Source: Bacillota bacterium (GTDB lineage Bacteria > Bacillota > Clostridia > Acetivibrionales > DSM-1351). Taken from it: 23,793 nt of DNA. The stretch covers positions 1 to 23,793 of the forward strand of contig JAEYNY010000147.1 of NCBI GenBank assembly GCA_023412275.1. The letters are read 5' to 3'. The number at the start of each line of letters is the position of its first letter. Position 1 is the stretch's first letter. Positions 16,929-23,793 of this stretch are shown in pieces. Under the pieces are notes generated by a model that saw only the letters and a program-made list of their open reading frames with translations, made no database searches and was not told where the DNA came from. A program made the position numbers and the translations under genes.

Positions 16929-17010
16929 AAGGTCGTCTCCTCTCATTTTTACAGCATATATTTTAATATAAACTTTTACATACAATTGATTCGCCGATTT
17001 TGCCTACATA

Positions 17011-17043
17011 CTAAAAAAGCTTCCTGCCTAAGGCAAGAAGCTT
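17011..17043 (-). terminator. pyr operon attenuator terminator
   Basis: On the - strand AAGCTTCTTGCC (17043-17032) and GGCAGGAAGCTT (17028-17017) form a 12-bp stem with one G-U pair and a TTA loop, running into a T-tract (17018-17013). It lies about 85 nt before the pyrR start, in the leader. The 5' arm could instead pair with GGCTATAAG (17118-17110) on the PyrR loop's 3' side (7 of 9 positions), a candidate antiterminator that PyrR binding would block. Confidence 0.93.
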
Positions 17044-17108
17044 AACATATACAAATACAACCATACTTTGATGATTATACATAAATGCAAGTATATTTTA
17101 ATATCTCA

Positions 17109-17138
17109 CCTTATAGCCTCTCTGGACTAATTTAAAGG
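17109..17138 (-). promoter_or_regulatory. PyrR-binding loop (anti-antiterminator) in the pyr leader
   Basis: The - strand reads AGTCCAGAGAGGCT at 17128-17115, matching the known PyrR-binding RNA consensus (ARUCCNGNGAGGYU) at every position. It is set in a hairpin: lower stem CCTT (17138-17135) with AAGG (17112-17109), an asymmetric AU-rich internal bulge, and an upper stem TAGTCC/GGCTA closing an AGAGA loop. Bound PyrR would stabilise this hairpin and let the terminator at 17011-17043 form. Confidence 0.93.
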
Positions 17139-17158
17139 CAACTCTCTTTTTAAATGAA

Positions 17159-17187
17159 ATAATACCATAACAACAACTACTTGTCTA
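17159..17187 (-). promoter_or_regulatory. pyr operon sigma-A promoter
   Basis: On the - strand TAGACA (17187-17182) and TATTAT (17164-17159) are exactly 17 nt apart, each one base off consensus, with an extended -10 TG (TGGTATTAT). The TAG at the start of the -35 box is the stop codon of ylyB. Transcription should start near 17152, leaving about 224 nt of leader before pyrR. Confidence 0.75.
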
Positions 17188-18099
17188 TAGATTTTCTCTC
17201 AATTGCTTTAAAATACTTTGAAAATATTCAGGCACCGCTGTTTCAAACTTCATCTCTTCACCTGTTACAGGATGTTGGAACGAAAGTCTCCATGCGTGAA
17301 GTACCTGGCCCTTTGTTTTATACTTTTGCTTTCTTCTTCCATAGACCATGTCTCCAATAATAGGGTGATTTATATAGGACATATGCACTCTTATCTGATG
17401 AGTTCTACCTGTTTCAAGCTTTAATTCAAGATAGGTGGCATTTGGAAATCTCTCCAGTACCTTGAAATGTGTAATAGCATTTCTACCATTTTGAGTATTA
17501 ACAGACATCTTCTTCCTTTCAACTGGATGTCTTCCGATAGGTGCATCAATCTTACCGCTATTTTCATATATAATACCGTCAACAAGTGCAATATATTCCC
17601 TTTTTATGTCATGTGTTTTAAGCTTCTCAGAAAGCCTTTCGTGAGCTATATTACTTTTGGCAACTACTAGTAGCCCAGAGGTATCCTTGTCAATTCTATG
17701 GACAATTCCGGGTCTTATAACACCGTTTATGTCTGACAAACTATCCCCGCAGTGTTTCATTAAGGCATTAACCAAGGTTCCCGTGTAGTTTCCGACAGCA
17801 GGATGCACAACCATTCCTTTAGGCTTGTTAATAACTATAATATGCTTGTCCTCATATACTATATCAAGAGGAATATCTTCCGGCTCTACGTCAAGAATTT
17901 CGGCGTCGGGAACATTCACTTTTATATTGTCTCCCGGCTTCACCTTATAATTAGATTTTACCTGTACTTCGTTTACCCATATATTACCGTCCAGACAGAG
18001 CTTCTGGATGTAGGATCTCGAATAATCTTCAAGATTGACCGCAAGCCATGAATCAATTCTTACTCCATCTGTATCACATTCCAAAATAAATTCTTTCAA
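17185..18099 (-). CDS. ylyB: RluA-family 23S rRNA pseudouridine synthase
   Basis: From the start I choose the protein is 304 residues, close to B. subtilis YlyB. An N-terminal S4 RNA-binding domain (about 13-70, RIDSWLAV...SRSYIQKL) precedes the pseudouridine synthase domain with the catalytic aspartate D137 in HRIDKDTSG and the downstream TGRTHQIRVH motif. It probably isomerises uridines in 23S rRNA as RluD does; exact targets are not readable. The TTG at 18099 is preferred because GGAGG lies 5 nt upstream; the in-frame ATG at 18117 has no ribosome binding site and would put GGAGG inside the gene. It lies 30 nt after lspA. Confidence 0.92.
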   Translation of the reverse strand: MKEFILECDTDGVRIDSWLAVNLEDYSRSYIQKLCLDGNIWVNEVQVKSNYKVKPGDNIKVNVPDAEILDVEPEDIPLDIVYEDKHIIVINKPKGMVVHPAVGNYTGTLVNALMKHCGDSLSDINGVIRPGIVHRIDKDTSGLLVVAKSNIAHERLSEKLKTHDIKREYIALVDGIIYENSGKIDAPIGRHPVERKKMSVNTQNGRNAITHFKVLERFPNATYLELKLETGRTHQIRVHMSYINHPIIGDMVYGRRKQKYKTKGQVLHAWRLSFQHPVTGEEMKFETAVPEYFQSILKQLRENL

Positions 18100-18129
18100 A
18101 GCAACCTCCGTGAACATGTATAGTTTGTT

Positions 18130-18621
18130 TTATTTTGTTTCATCCTGAACCTGTTCTGGTTTAGCATTTTCAGGCTTTTCTTCCTTGTACAGAAACAATA
18201 TATATATGGCAAGAAGAATTGTTCCTACTACAACTAATATATCCGCAACATTAAAGGTTGGAAAAACGTATGACCCAAAATGGAATTCCAGAAAATCCAC
18301 TACGCTTCCACCGCTGAAAATCCTATCGTAAAGATTTCCCAAAGCTCCCCCAAGAATAAGCGACAAGGAAAGACGTAAGAACTTGTGCTTATGCTTTATG
18401 AGAAAGTATAGCATGGCTAAAGCTACTATGGATACCATTAAAATAAGAAAAATCGTTTTCCCCTGCAAAATACTGAAAGCAGCGCCTTCATTTTCAAGAT
18501 GTCTCAAGTAAAAAAAATCTTTAATTACTGTTACGGGATTGCCTACGATTTTATCCAACACCCAAATCTTTGTCAGTCTGTCCATTGCAAATCCCACTAT
18601 AATAATCAACGCCCAAAGCAT
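18130..18621 (-). CDS. lspA: Lipoprotein signal peptidase (signal peptidase II)
   Basis: The 163-residue membrane aspartic protease removes signal peptides from diacylglycerol-modified prolipoproteins. Four hydrophobic segments are visible (about 1-12, 56-74, 83-97 and 126-145). The catalytic aspartates are D109 in SVVDFLEF and D127 in NVADILVVVG, with the conserved GGALGNLYDR (91-100) and MDRLTK (13-18). GGAGG precedes the ATG. The acidic, lysine-rich C-terminal tail is variable in the family. The preceding gene encodes a lipoprotein that would be its substrate, though LspA serves all lipoproteins. Confidence 0.97.
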   Translation of the reverse strand: MLWALIIIVGFAMDRLTKIWVLDKIVGNPVTVIKDFFYLRHLENEGAAFSILQGKTIFLILMVSIVALAMLYFLIKHKHKFLRLSLSLILGGALGNLYDRIFSGGSVVDFLEFHFGSYVFPTFNVADILVVVGTILLAIYILFLYKEEKPENAKPEQVQDETK

Positions 18622-18654
18622 ATTTGGCCTCCATTCATTTTGTAAAATATATAA

Positions 18655-20298
18655 TTATTGCGGTACATACCACTTTGAAAAATCATTATAGCTGCTCCAT
18701 ACATTCGGATTTACAGCTCCTTTTATATTTTTACTGCACATTACTCCCTCATTGATAAAATACAAGCCTATGTAAGGCCTTTCGTCTAAAACAGTTTTTA
18801 AAAGATTAGTATATAAACCTTTCTGTTTTTCAACGTCAGGTTGGGTTAAAATCTGTTGAAGATACCCATCAACCGCAGGATTACTGTATTTTGCAGTATT
18901 AAGGCCTGTATTAATATTTTCCGTAGAGTAAGCAAAAGACAAATCCGGTTTTGTTGAAATTTTATATCCAAGTAAAGCCATGTCATATGCACCGGATTTT
19001 ATTCTGTTCTGCACATTCTCCCAAGTAAGCTTTTCAACCTCTACCGTTATTCCATTCTTAGCCAAATGGGCGGCTAAAGCATTAGCAGTATTTACTCTTA
19101 ATGCATTTTCCTGATTAACAATTAATTTTAATGAAAATGCTTTACTGTTTGTTTTGCTTACATATTTATTTTGCGAGAGAACATATCCGTTTTGTGTCAT
19201 AAGCTGTTTTGCCTTTTTTATATCTGAATACTGTTCTATATTTACCAGCTGGTTTATCCAAGAGTTAGGGAAAAGTGGTAATTCAGCCGGTACAGCTATA
19301 CCATATGCCGCTGCATCAATAAGTTTTTTCTTATCAATAAAGCCAGCTAAGGCACTTCTCAAGCTCTTATTTGCCATTGGCCCTTTTGTAATATTCAGCG
19401 ATAGGAATTCATAGTTCTTGCCCGGGTAACGTTTAAGTGAAATATCAGTCCTACCAATATATTTTTTGAACTCATTGTAATCAGCCGTTACAATATCAAC
19501 ATCTCTGGACTGAAAGGCATTAGTAGCTTTCCCGGTGTTCTGAAATATTTTAACCTCCACAGATTGGATATAGGGAATCTCCACCTCAGAATCACCTTTG
19601 TTCCACCAATCATTGTTGGCTTTTAGTTTTACCCCTGTTTTTGCATTATATGATACAAAAGCATAAGGCCCAGTACCTACAGGTGTAAGATTTTTCTTTG
19701 AATTTTTATCACTTAGTATCTCTTTATTATAATAATGTATTGGTATAATTGGAAAAGTCAAGCTGTATAACAGCAAGGCATCGGGTTTTTTCAAAGTAAT
19801 TACAACCGAGTTATTACCTGCTGACACAGATGCAATATTTTGTAAACCAGCCGCGTATACGCTGCTGTTCTTTACATCCAATATACTGTTTATTGAAAAC
19901 ACAATGTCCCCTGCTTGAAGCGGAGCGCCATCATGCCATTTAATACCATCTTTTAAAGTTATTGTTAGTTTTAGTCCGTCAGCTGAAGTTATTGCACTTT
20001 GAGCTAAAACAGGCACAGGTTGCTGTTTCTCATCTAATTTATATAGTCCCTCAAATACCAAGCCCAAAAAATTCTGAACATATTGGTTATTTGTAATAAT
20101 TGGATTTAGCGTATCTACAGGTGTACTGAACAGACGTACTGACCCGCCTTTTTCAGGGCCTTTGTCCAACACATCATATTTACCTTCATAAATATCCTCA
20201 ACCGGATTAGCCGATTTTCTATTAAGATTAACAGTACATGCTGAAAGCATCATCCCTGTAATTATCAGTAAAGAAATTAGTCTTATGGATTTTGTCAT
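18655..20298 (-). CDS. Peptide/nickel-type ABC transporter solute-binding lipoprotein (family 5)
   Basis: The 547-residue protein has a clear lipoprotein signal ending in LSAC (C21 is the lipidated residue). The mature part resembles family 5 solute-binding proteins (OppA/DppA/NikA type): an early GGSVRLFSTPVDTLNPI, GLYKLDEKQQPVPVLAQS, and IKWHDGAPLQAGDIVFSI (about 124-141), the signature region. It would capture an oligopeptide or similar ligand at the outer face of the membrane. No permease or ATPase genes lie nearby, so it either uses a transporter encoded elsewhere or works as a sensor or chaperone. It follows pgeF by 42 nt and precedes lspA by 33 nt, suggesting co-transcription. Ligand unknown. 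Confidence 0.88.
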   Translation of the reverse strand: MTKSIRLISLLIITGMMLSACTVNLNRKSANPVEDIYEGKYDVLDKGPEKGGSVRLFSTPVDTLNPIITNNQYVQNFLGLVFEGLYKLDEKQQPVPVLAQSAITSADGLKLTITLKDGIKWHDGAPLQAGDIVFSINSILDVKNSSVYAAGLQNIASVSAGNNSVVITLKKPDALLLYSLTFPIIPIHYYNKEILSDKNSKKNLTPVGTGPYAFVSYNAKTGVKLKANNDWWNKGDSEVEIPYIQSVEVKIFQNTGKATNAFQSRDVDIVTADYNEFKKYIGRTDISLKRYPGKNYEFLSLNITKGPMANKSLRSALAGFIDKKKLIDAAAYGIAVPAELPLFPNSWINQLVNIEQYSDIKKAKQLMTQNGYVLSQNKYVSKTNSKAFSLKLIVNQENALRVNTANALAAHLAKNGITVEVEKLTWENVQNRIKSGAYDMALLGYKISTKPDLSFAYSTENINTGLNTAKYSNPAVDGYLQQILTQPDVEKQKGLYTNLLKTVLDERPYIGLYFINEGVMCSKNIKGAVNPNVWSSYNDFSKWYVPQ

Positions 20299-20340
20299 TG
20301 TTTTTCTCCAACAAATAATCTTATCAAATACATATTTATT

Positions 20341-21168
20341 TTATTTAAGCATCATTACAGCTGCCAAACCACCCGTTTTTCCTTTATCACCCCTATAGGA
20401 GAAAAAAAGGTCAGTATTGCATTTCGTACAAACATCACTAATCAGAATATTCTTCTCCGGAACACCTGACTCCATCAAAACATGTTTTATGATTCTTTGC
20501 AAACCCATGTAGTACTTTCCATTCCTATATTCCGTATATTTATCACACCAGATGAATTTTTCCTTAAAGCTGTCATATACTTCTTTGCCTACCTCAAAAC
20601 AATTCATACAAATGGATGGCCCGATTGCCACAATAATATCTTCATAATTGCTGTTGTACGTATTTTTCATAAGTACTAATGCTTCGTATGATATATTTTT
20701 TACCGTACTTTTCCACCCGGAGTGAACTGCTGTTATAGCTTTTTTTACCGGATCAAGAAATAGTACCGGAACGCAATCAGCATAAAATGTTACCAAAGGA
20801 ATCCCCGGCTGGTTTGTTGAAAGGCCATCATAACCGATAATGTCACTTTCTAAAGTCAAACCTTTTCCGGCGTCCTCAACACCCACTAATCTTATTTTGT
20901 TATCGTGTATCTGATTTGACAGAACCATTTTATTGTAATCAACTCCAATTGCATCTGCCAATCGCCGATAATTTTCGCAAACATTTTCTCTTACATCATT
21001 CCTGTTAAAACTAAGGTTTAATGAAGAAAACGCTCCTTGACTTACACCTCCAAGTCTTGTAGTAAAACAGTGTGTAAGTAAATGCTCATACTCTTTAAAG
21101 TTTTGAAACTGAATGTATTTTAAATCATTCTTTTGTTTTAAAGTGATTTTATCATTGCTTACTATCAT
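20341..21168 (-). CDS. pgeF: PgeF/YfiH (LACC1-like) multicopper-family-named purine nucleoside/peptidoglycan editing protein
   Basis: The 275-residue protein belongs to the YfiH/DUF152 family, whose members include human LACC1. Family members have been described as purine nucleoside phosphorylase/adenosine deaminase-like enzymes, and E. coli YfiH as a peptidoglycan editing factor. Metal ligands appear as H88 in NQIHDNK, C132 in YADCVPV and H149 in AVHSGWK; HCFTTRLGGVS near the N terminus is also typical. It follows ymdB by 11 nt and has a G-rich ribosome binding site before the ATG. The older 'laccase' label is best avoided. Confidence 0.92.
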   Translation of the reverse strand: MIVSNDKITLKQKNDLKYIQFQNFKEYEHLLTHCFTTRLGGVSQGAFSSLNLSFNRNDVRENVCENYRRLADAIGVDYNKMVLSNQIHDNKIRLVGVEDAGKGLTLESDIIGYDGLSTNQPGIPLVTFYADCVPVLFLDPVKKAITAVHSGWKSTVKNISYEALVLMKNTYNSNYEDIIVAIGPSICMNCFEVGKEVYDSFKEKFIWCDKYTEYRNGKYYMGLQRIIKHVLMESGVPEKNILISDVCTKCNTDLFFSYRGDKGKTGGLAAVMMLK

Positions 21169-21179
21169 TTATGCCCCCA

Positions 21180-21974
21180 TTATTTTGTGTCAAAAGAATC
21201 TACTACTTTAAATATACGCTCAATCTTAGTACACTTTCCGGTTTTTTCATCAACTTCTAAGTGAACAGCACAAAACTGAACTCTTCCCTTAGCAACATCG
21301 AATTTTTGAGGCATTCTGGTAATAAACCTCTCAATTATTAATTCCTTGTCCACACCAATTACCCCATCATAAGGCCCGGTCATTCCAACGTCTGAAATCA
21401 GCGCAGTACCACATGGCAAAATTCTCTCATCTGCGGTTTGTACATGTGTGTGTGTTCCTGCCAGACAGCATATTCTTCCGTCAAGATACCAGGCAAGAGC
21501 ACACTTTTCAGATGTGGCTTCGGCATGCATATCTACAAAAACTGCCTTAGTTTTGGATTTTATTTCTTGTAATTCTCTGTCTGCAACCTGAAACGGACAG
21601 TCAATGCTATCCATGTATACCCTGCCCATAAGATTTAATACAGCCAGTTCTTTGCCATTAGCTTTCAGTATGGTATGTCCCTTACCGGGAACATTTCCGG
21701 GCAAGTTTGCCGGCCTAATAATATTTTCATCAGAGTCTATAAAATTCAGAATTTCCTTCTTTGACCATGTGTGATTTCCCAGCGTAATACAGTCAACACC
21801 TGCCTTGTATAGCTCCTGAGCGATCAAATAGGTTATGCCGCTTCCCGCAGCTGCGTTTTCGCCGTTGGCAATACAAAAATCTATCCCCAGTTCCTTTTTT
21901 AGCTGTGGTACAAATTCTTTCACAGCCTTTCTTCCCGGGTTTCCAAAAATATCACCAATAAAAAGTATCTTCAA
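21180..21974 (-). CDS. ymdB: YmdB family metallophosphoesterase
   Basis: The 264-residue protein has the YmdB phosphodiesterase motifs: D8 in FIGDIFG, E39 and N40 in NGENAAAG, N67/H68 in LGNHTW, H150, and H175/H177 in GTHTHVQT, together binding a two-metal centre. B. subtilis YmdB hydrolyses 2',3'-cyclic nucleotides and influences biofilm and motility choices, and its gene follows rny there as here. The start is a TTG at 21974 with GGAGG 7 nt upstream. A terminator separates it from rny and a promoter candidate lies at 22059-22088, so it probably heads its own operon with pgeF and the genes after it. Confidence 0.95.
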   Translation of the reverse strand: MKILFIGDIFGNPGRKAVKEFVPQLKKELGIDFCIANGENAAAGSGITYLIAQELYKAGVDCITLGNHTWSKKEILNFIDSDENIIRPANLPGNVPGKGHTILKANGKELAVLNLMGRVYMDSIDCPFQVADRELQEIKSKTKAVFVDMHAEATSEKCALAWYLDGRICCLAGTHTHVQTADERILPCGTALISDVGMTGPYDGVIGVDKELIIERFITRMPQKFDVAKGRVQFCAVHLEVDEKTGKCTKIERIFKVVDSFDTK

Positions 21975-22058
21975 TTCTTTGCCTCCAAAATTTAATTAAG
22001 CTATTATTATTATGTACAGACATTCATTTTTAAGTACGTAATGCCGTAATCTATAACA

Positions 22059-22088
22059 ATTATAATACATATATCAATAAAAAGTAAA
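22059..22088 (-). promoter_or_regulatory. Sigma-A-like promoter for the ymdB operon
   Basis: On the - strand TTTACT (22088-22083) and a perfect TATAAT (22064-22059) are 18 nt apart in the gap after the rny terminator. Transcription would begin near 22052, about 78 nt before the ymdB start. The position just past a terminator supports the call. Confidence 0.5.
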
Positions 22089-22111
22089 ACTTTAATGGAT
22101 ACATGCTAAAA

Positions 22112-22143
22112 ATAAAAAAGCGTGGAATCCACGCTTTTTTATT
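22112..22143 (-). terminator. Intrinsic terminator after rny
   Basis: GCGTGG (22120-22125) and CCACGC (22129-22134) form a perfect GC-rich stem with a 3-nt loop, flanked by six A on one side and six T on the other, so the stem can extend by A-U pairs and it ends in a U-tract in either direction. It lies 14 nt past the rny stop codon. Confidence 0.9.
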
Positions 22144-22156
22144 TTATTTTAATTAA

Positions 22157-23725
22157 TTATTTTGCATATTCAATAGCTCTAGTTTCCCTCAGCAGAGTAA
22201 CTTTAATCTGTCCGGGATATTCAAGCTCATCTTCAATTTTCTTGACTATTTCTCTTGCCTTCAGAACTATATCTGCGTCGTTTACAACATCAGGCTTAAC
22301 CATAATTCTGATTTCTCTTCCTGCCTGAATTGCAAAACACTTTTCAACTCCCTCAAAGGAGTTTGCAATCTCTTCAAGCTTCTCAAGACGCTTGATGTAG
22401 GATTCCAGTGTTTCTCTTCTCGCACCTGGTCTTGCAGCTGAAATAGAATCCGCAGCCTGTACAAGTACTGAAACTACATTTGTTGCCTCTACATCACCAT
22501 GATGAGAAAGAATGGCATTTACCACATCAGCACTTTCCTTGTACTTCTTAGCTACATCAGCTCCGATAGTAACATGGGAACCTTCCACCTCATGGTCAAT
22601 AGCCTTTCCGATGTCATGGAGCAAACCTGCTCTTTTTGCCAGTTGCACATCAACACCAAGTTCAGCAGCCATTATACCTGCCAGATGAGATACCTCTATG
22701 GAATGGTTAAGTACATTCTGTCCGTAACTTGTTCTAAACTTAAGTTTACCCAAAAGTCTTACAAGTTCCGGATGTAAGCCGTGCACGCCTGTTTCAAATG
22801 CTGCATTGTCACCTTCCTGACGAATAGTGTTGTCAACCTCTTTTTTAGCTTTTTCAACCATTTCTTCGATTCTTGCAGGGTGAATTCTTCCATCAAGAAT
22901 AAGCTTCTCAAGAGTTAATCTGGCAACTTCTCTTCGTATAGGATCAAATCCAGACAGTATTACAGCCTCCGGTGTATCATCAATAATCAAATCAATTCCT
23001 GTCAAGGTCTCAAGAGTCCTTATATTTCTACCCTCACGACCGATAATTCTTCCCTTCATCTCATCATTAGGTAAAGGTACTACAGAAACAGTAGCTTCAG
23101 ATACATGATCGGCAGCACACTTCTGAATTGCGGTTGCCAATATATCCTTTGCCTTGCGGTCTGCTTCCTGCTTTGCGCTAGACTCAATTTCCTTTATAAG
23201 TGCCGCAGCCTCATGTTTTACTTCGTTTTCAATGTTACGAAGCAAGTATTCTTTGGCATCTTCTACAGATAATCCAGCAATCCTTTCCAGTTCCTCGGTT
23301 TGCTTTTTAACAAGCTCTTCGGACTGCTCTTGCAACACTTCAATATCCTTCAGCTTTTTATTTAAAGCTTCATCTTTTTGTTCAAGTGCTTCTACTTTCT
23401 TGTCGAGTGTTTCTTCCTTCTGAACGAGCCTTCTTTCCTGCCTCATAAACTCATTTCGTCTATCCTTGATATCCCTGTCAAGTTCTACTCTGCTTTTATG
23501 AATTTCTTCTTTAGCCTCAAGAAGTGCTTCCCTCTTCTTATTCTCGCCTTGTTTAAAAGCCTCTCCAACAATTCTTTGGGCCTCCTGCTCGGCACTGCCT
23601 ATTTGGGCTTCTGCCTGCTTTTTTCTGGCCTCAAATCCTCTATCATAAAATATTTTAGAAGCAATTACTGCAATAATTAATCCGCAGGCCAATCCAATTA
23701 AAATGTTAATTATTATCTTAAACAC
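22157..23725 (-). CDS. rny: Ribonuclease Y
   Basis: The 522-residue membrane-anchored endoribonuclease starts mRNA decay in many Firmicutes. An N-terminal transmembrane segment (about 4-24) is followed by a long charged coiled coil (about 30-200), a KH RNA-binding domain (GRIIGREGRNI at 225-235) and an HD domain with the metal-binding H370/D371 in LLHDIGKAIDHE. Length is normal. The start is a GTG at 23725; GGAGG elements lie directly upstream but with only 2-3 nt spacing, tighter than usual, and no better start exists in frame before a stop codon upstream. The gene ends at a strong terminator. Its promoter is beyond or at the window edge. Confidence 0.95.
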   Translation of the reverse strand: MFKIIINILIGLACGLIIAVIASKIFYDRGFEARKKQAEAQIGSAEQEAQRIVGEAFKQGENKKREALLEAKEEIHKSRVELDRDIKDRRNEFMRQERRLVQKEETLDKKVEALEQKDEALNKKLKDIEVLQEQSEELVKKQTEELERIAGLSVEDAKEYLLRNIENEVKHEAAALIKEIESSAKQEADRKAKDILATAIQKCAADHVSEATVSVVPLPNDEMKGRIIGREGRNIRTLETLTGIDLIIDDTPEAVILSGFDPIRREVARLTLEKLILDGRIHPARIEEMVEKAKKEVDNTIRQEGDNAAFETGVHGLHPELVRLLGKLKFRTSYGQNVLNHSIEVSHLAGIMAAELGVDVQLAKRAGLLHDIGKAIDHEVEGSHVTIGADVAKKYKESADVVNAILSHHGDVEATNVVSVLVQAADSISAARPGARRETLESYIKRLEKLEEIANSFEGVEKCFAIQAGREIRIMVKPDVVNDADIVLKAREIVKKIEDELEYPGQIKVTLLRETRAIEYAK

Positions 23726-23793
23726 CTCCTCCTTATTCAGTTTTCAAAGCTCAAATTTCATAATTCGCAATAACCATAATAATATTGGAATAA

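Noticed and set aside
16929..16985. Longer pyrR from an upstream ATG at 16985
   Set aside because: The added residues are unlike PyrR, the AGAGGAG site would be internal, and the ATG at 16928 gives the family's normal 178 residues.
17060..17100. TATAAT-like box within the pyr leader as a second promoter
   Set aside because: No acceptable -35 partner at 16-18 nt; the promoter at 17159-17187 is much better and explains the attenuator.
23740..23760. CTTTGAAAACTGAATA upstream of rny, similar to sequences in rRNA operon spacers
   Set aside because: Too short and without flanking rRNA or tRNA sequence; most likely coincidence.

Overview
The window reads as a chromosomal core region of an AT-rich, endospore-forming, clostridia-like Firmicute. 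The evidence is a spore photoproduct lyase, a PyrR-attenuated pyrimidine operon with a class 1B dihydroorotate dehydrogenase (PyrD/PyrK), RNase Y with a YmdB partner, strong GGAGG ribosome binding sites, and the lspA-ylyB-pyrR order also known from Bacillus subtilis. A Ruminiclostridium-like clostridium is my guess; the sequence alone does not fix the genus.

Layout. On the + strand are the 3' part of a YibE/F membrane protein (1-849) and splB (920-1939), separated by a hairpin that also covers the splB ribosome binding site. Everything else is on the - strand. Read in transcription order from the right edge: rny (23725-22157) and its terminator; ymdB, pgeF, an orphan peptide-type solute-binding lipoprotein, lspA and ylyB (21974-17185), a likely operon from a promoter near 22059-22088; then the pyr operon. 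The pyr promoter's -35 box begins in the ylyB stop codon. Its leader carries a textbook PyrR-binding loop (17109-17138) and an intrinsic terminator (17011-17043). The order is pyrR-pyrB-pyrC-pyrF-carA-carB-pyrK-pyrD, followed by a histidine phosphatase and a divergent, long orotate phosphoribosyltransferase-like protein (6334-5477). After these come a DUF1287 protein, a YbaK-type Cys-tRNA(Pro) deacylase and a small membrane/coiled-coil protein (5401-3920), and finally a secreted 14-repeat beta-propeller protein (3827-1986) that converges on splB.

How it works together. carA/carB make carbamoyl phosphate; pyrB, pyrC and pyrD/K take it to orotate; the orotate PRTase-like protein and pyrF would complete UMP. 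PyrR senses UMP/UTP and binds the leader to force termination. The PRTase-like protein is the only candidate for the orotate phosphoribosyltransferase step here, yet its PRPP loop is altered.

No stretch over 300 bases lacks a gene; the longest gaps are the pyr leader (about 256 nt) and the rny-ymdB gap (182 nt). I found no RNA genes, insertion sequences, CRISPR arrays or phage genes, and no convincing wholly new system. The most noteworthy points are an SplB lacking the usual hydrogen-donor cysteine, the odd PRTase, the hairpin/forespore-promoter arrangement before splB, and the 7+7 blade propeller.
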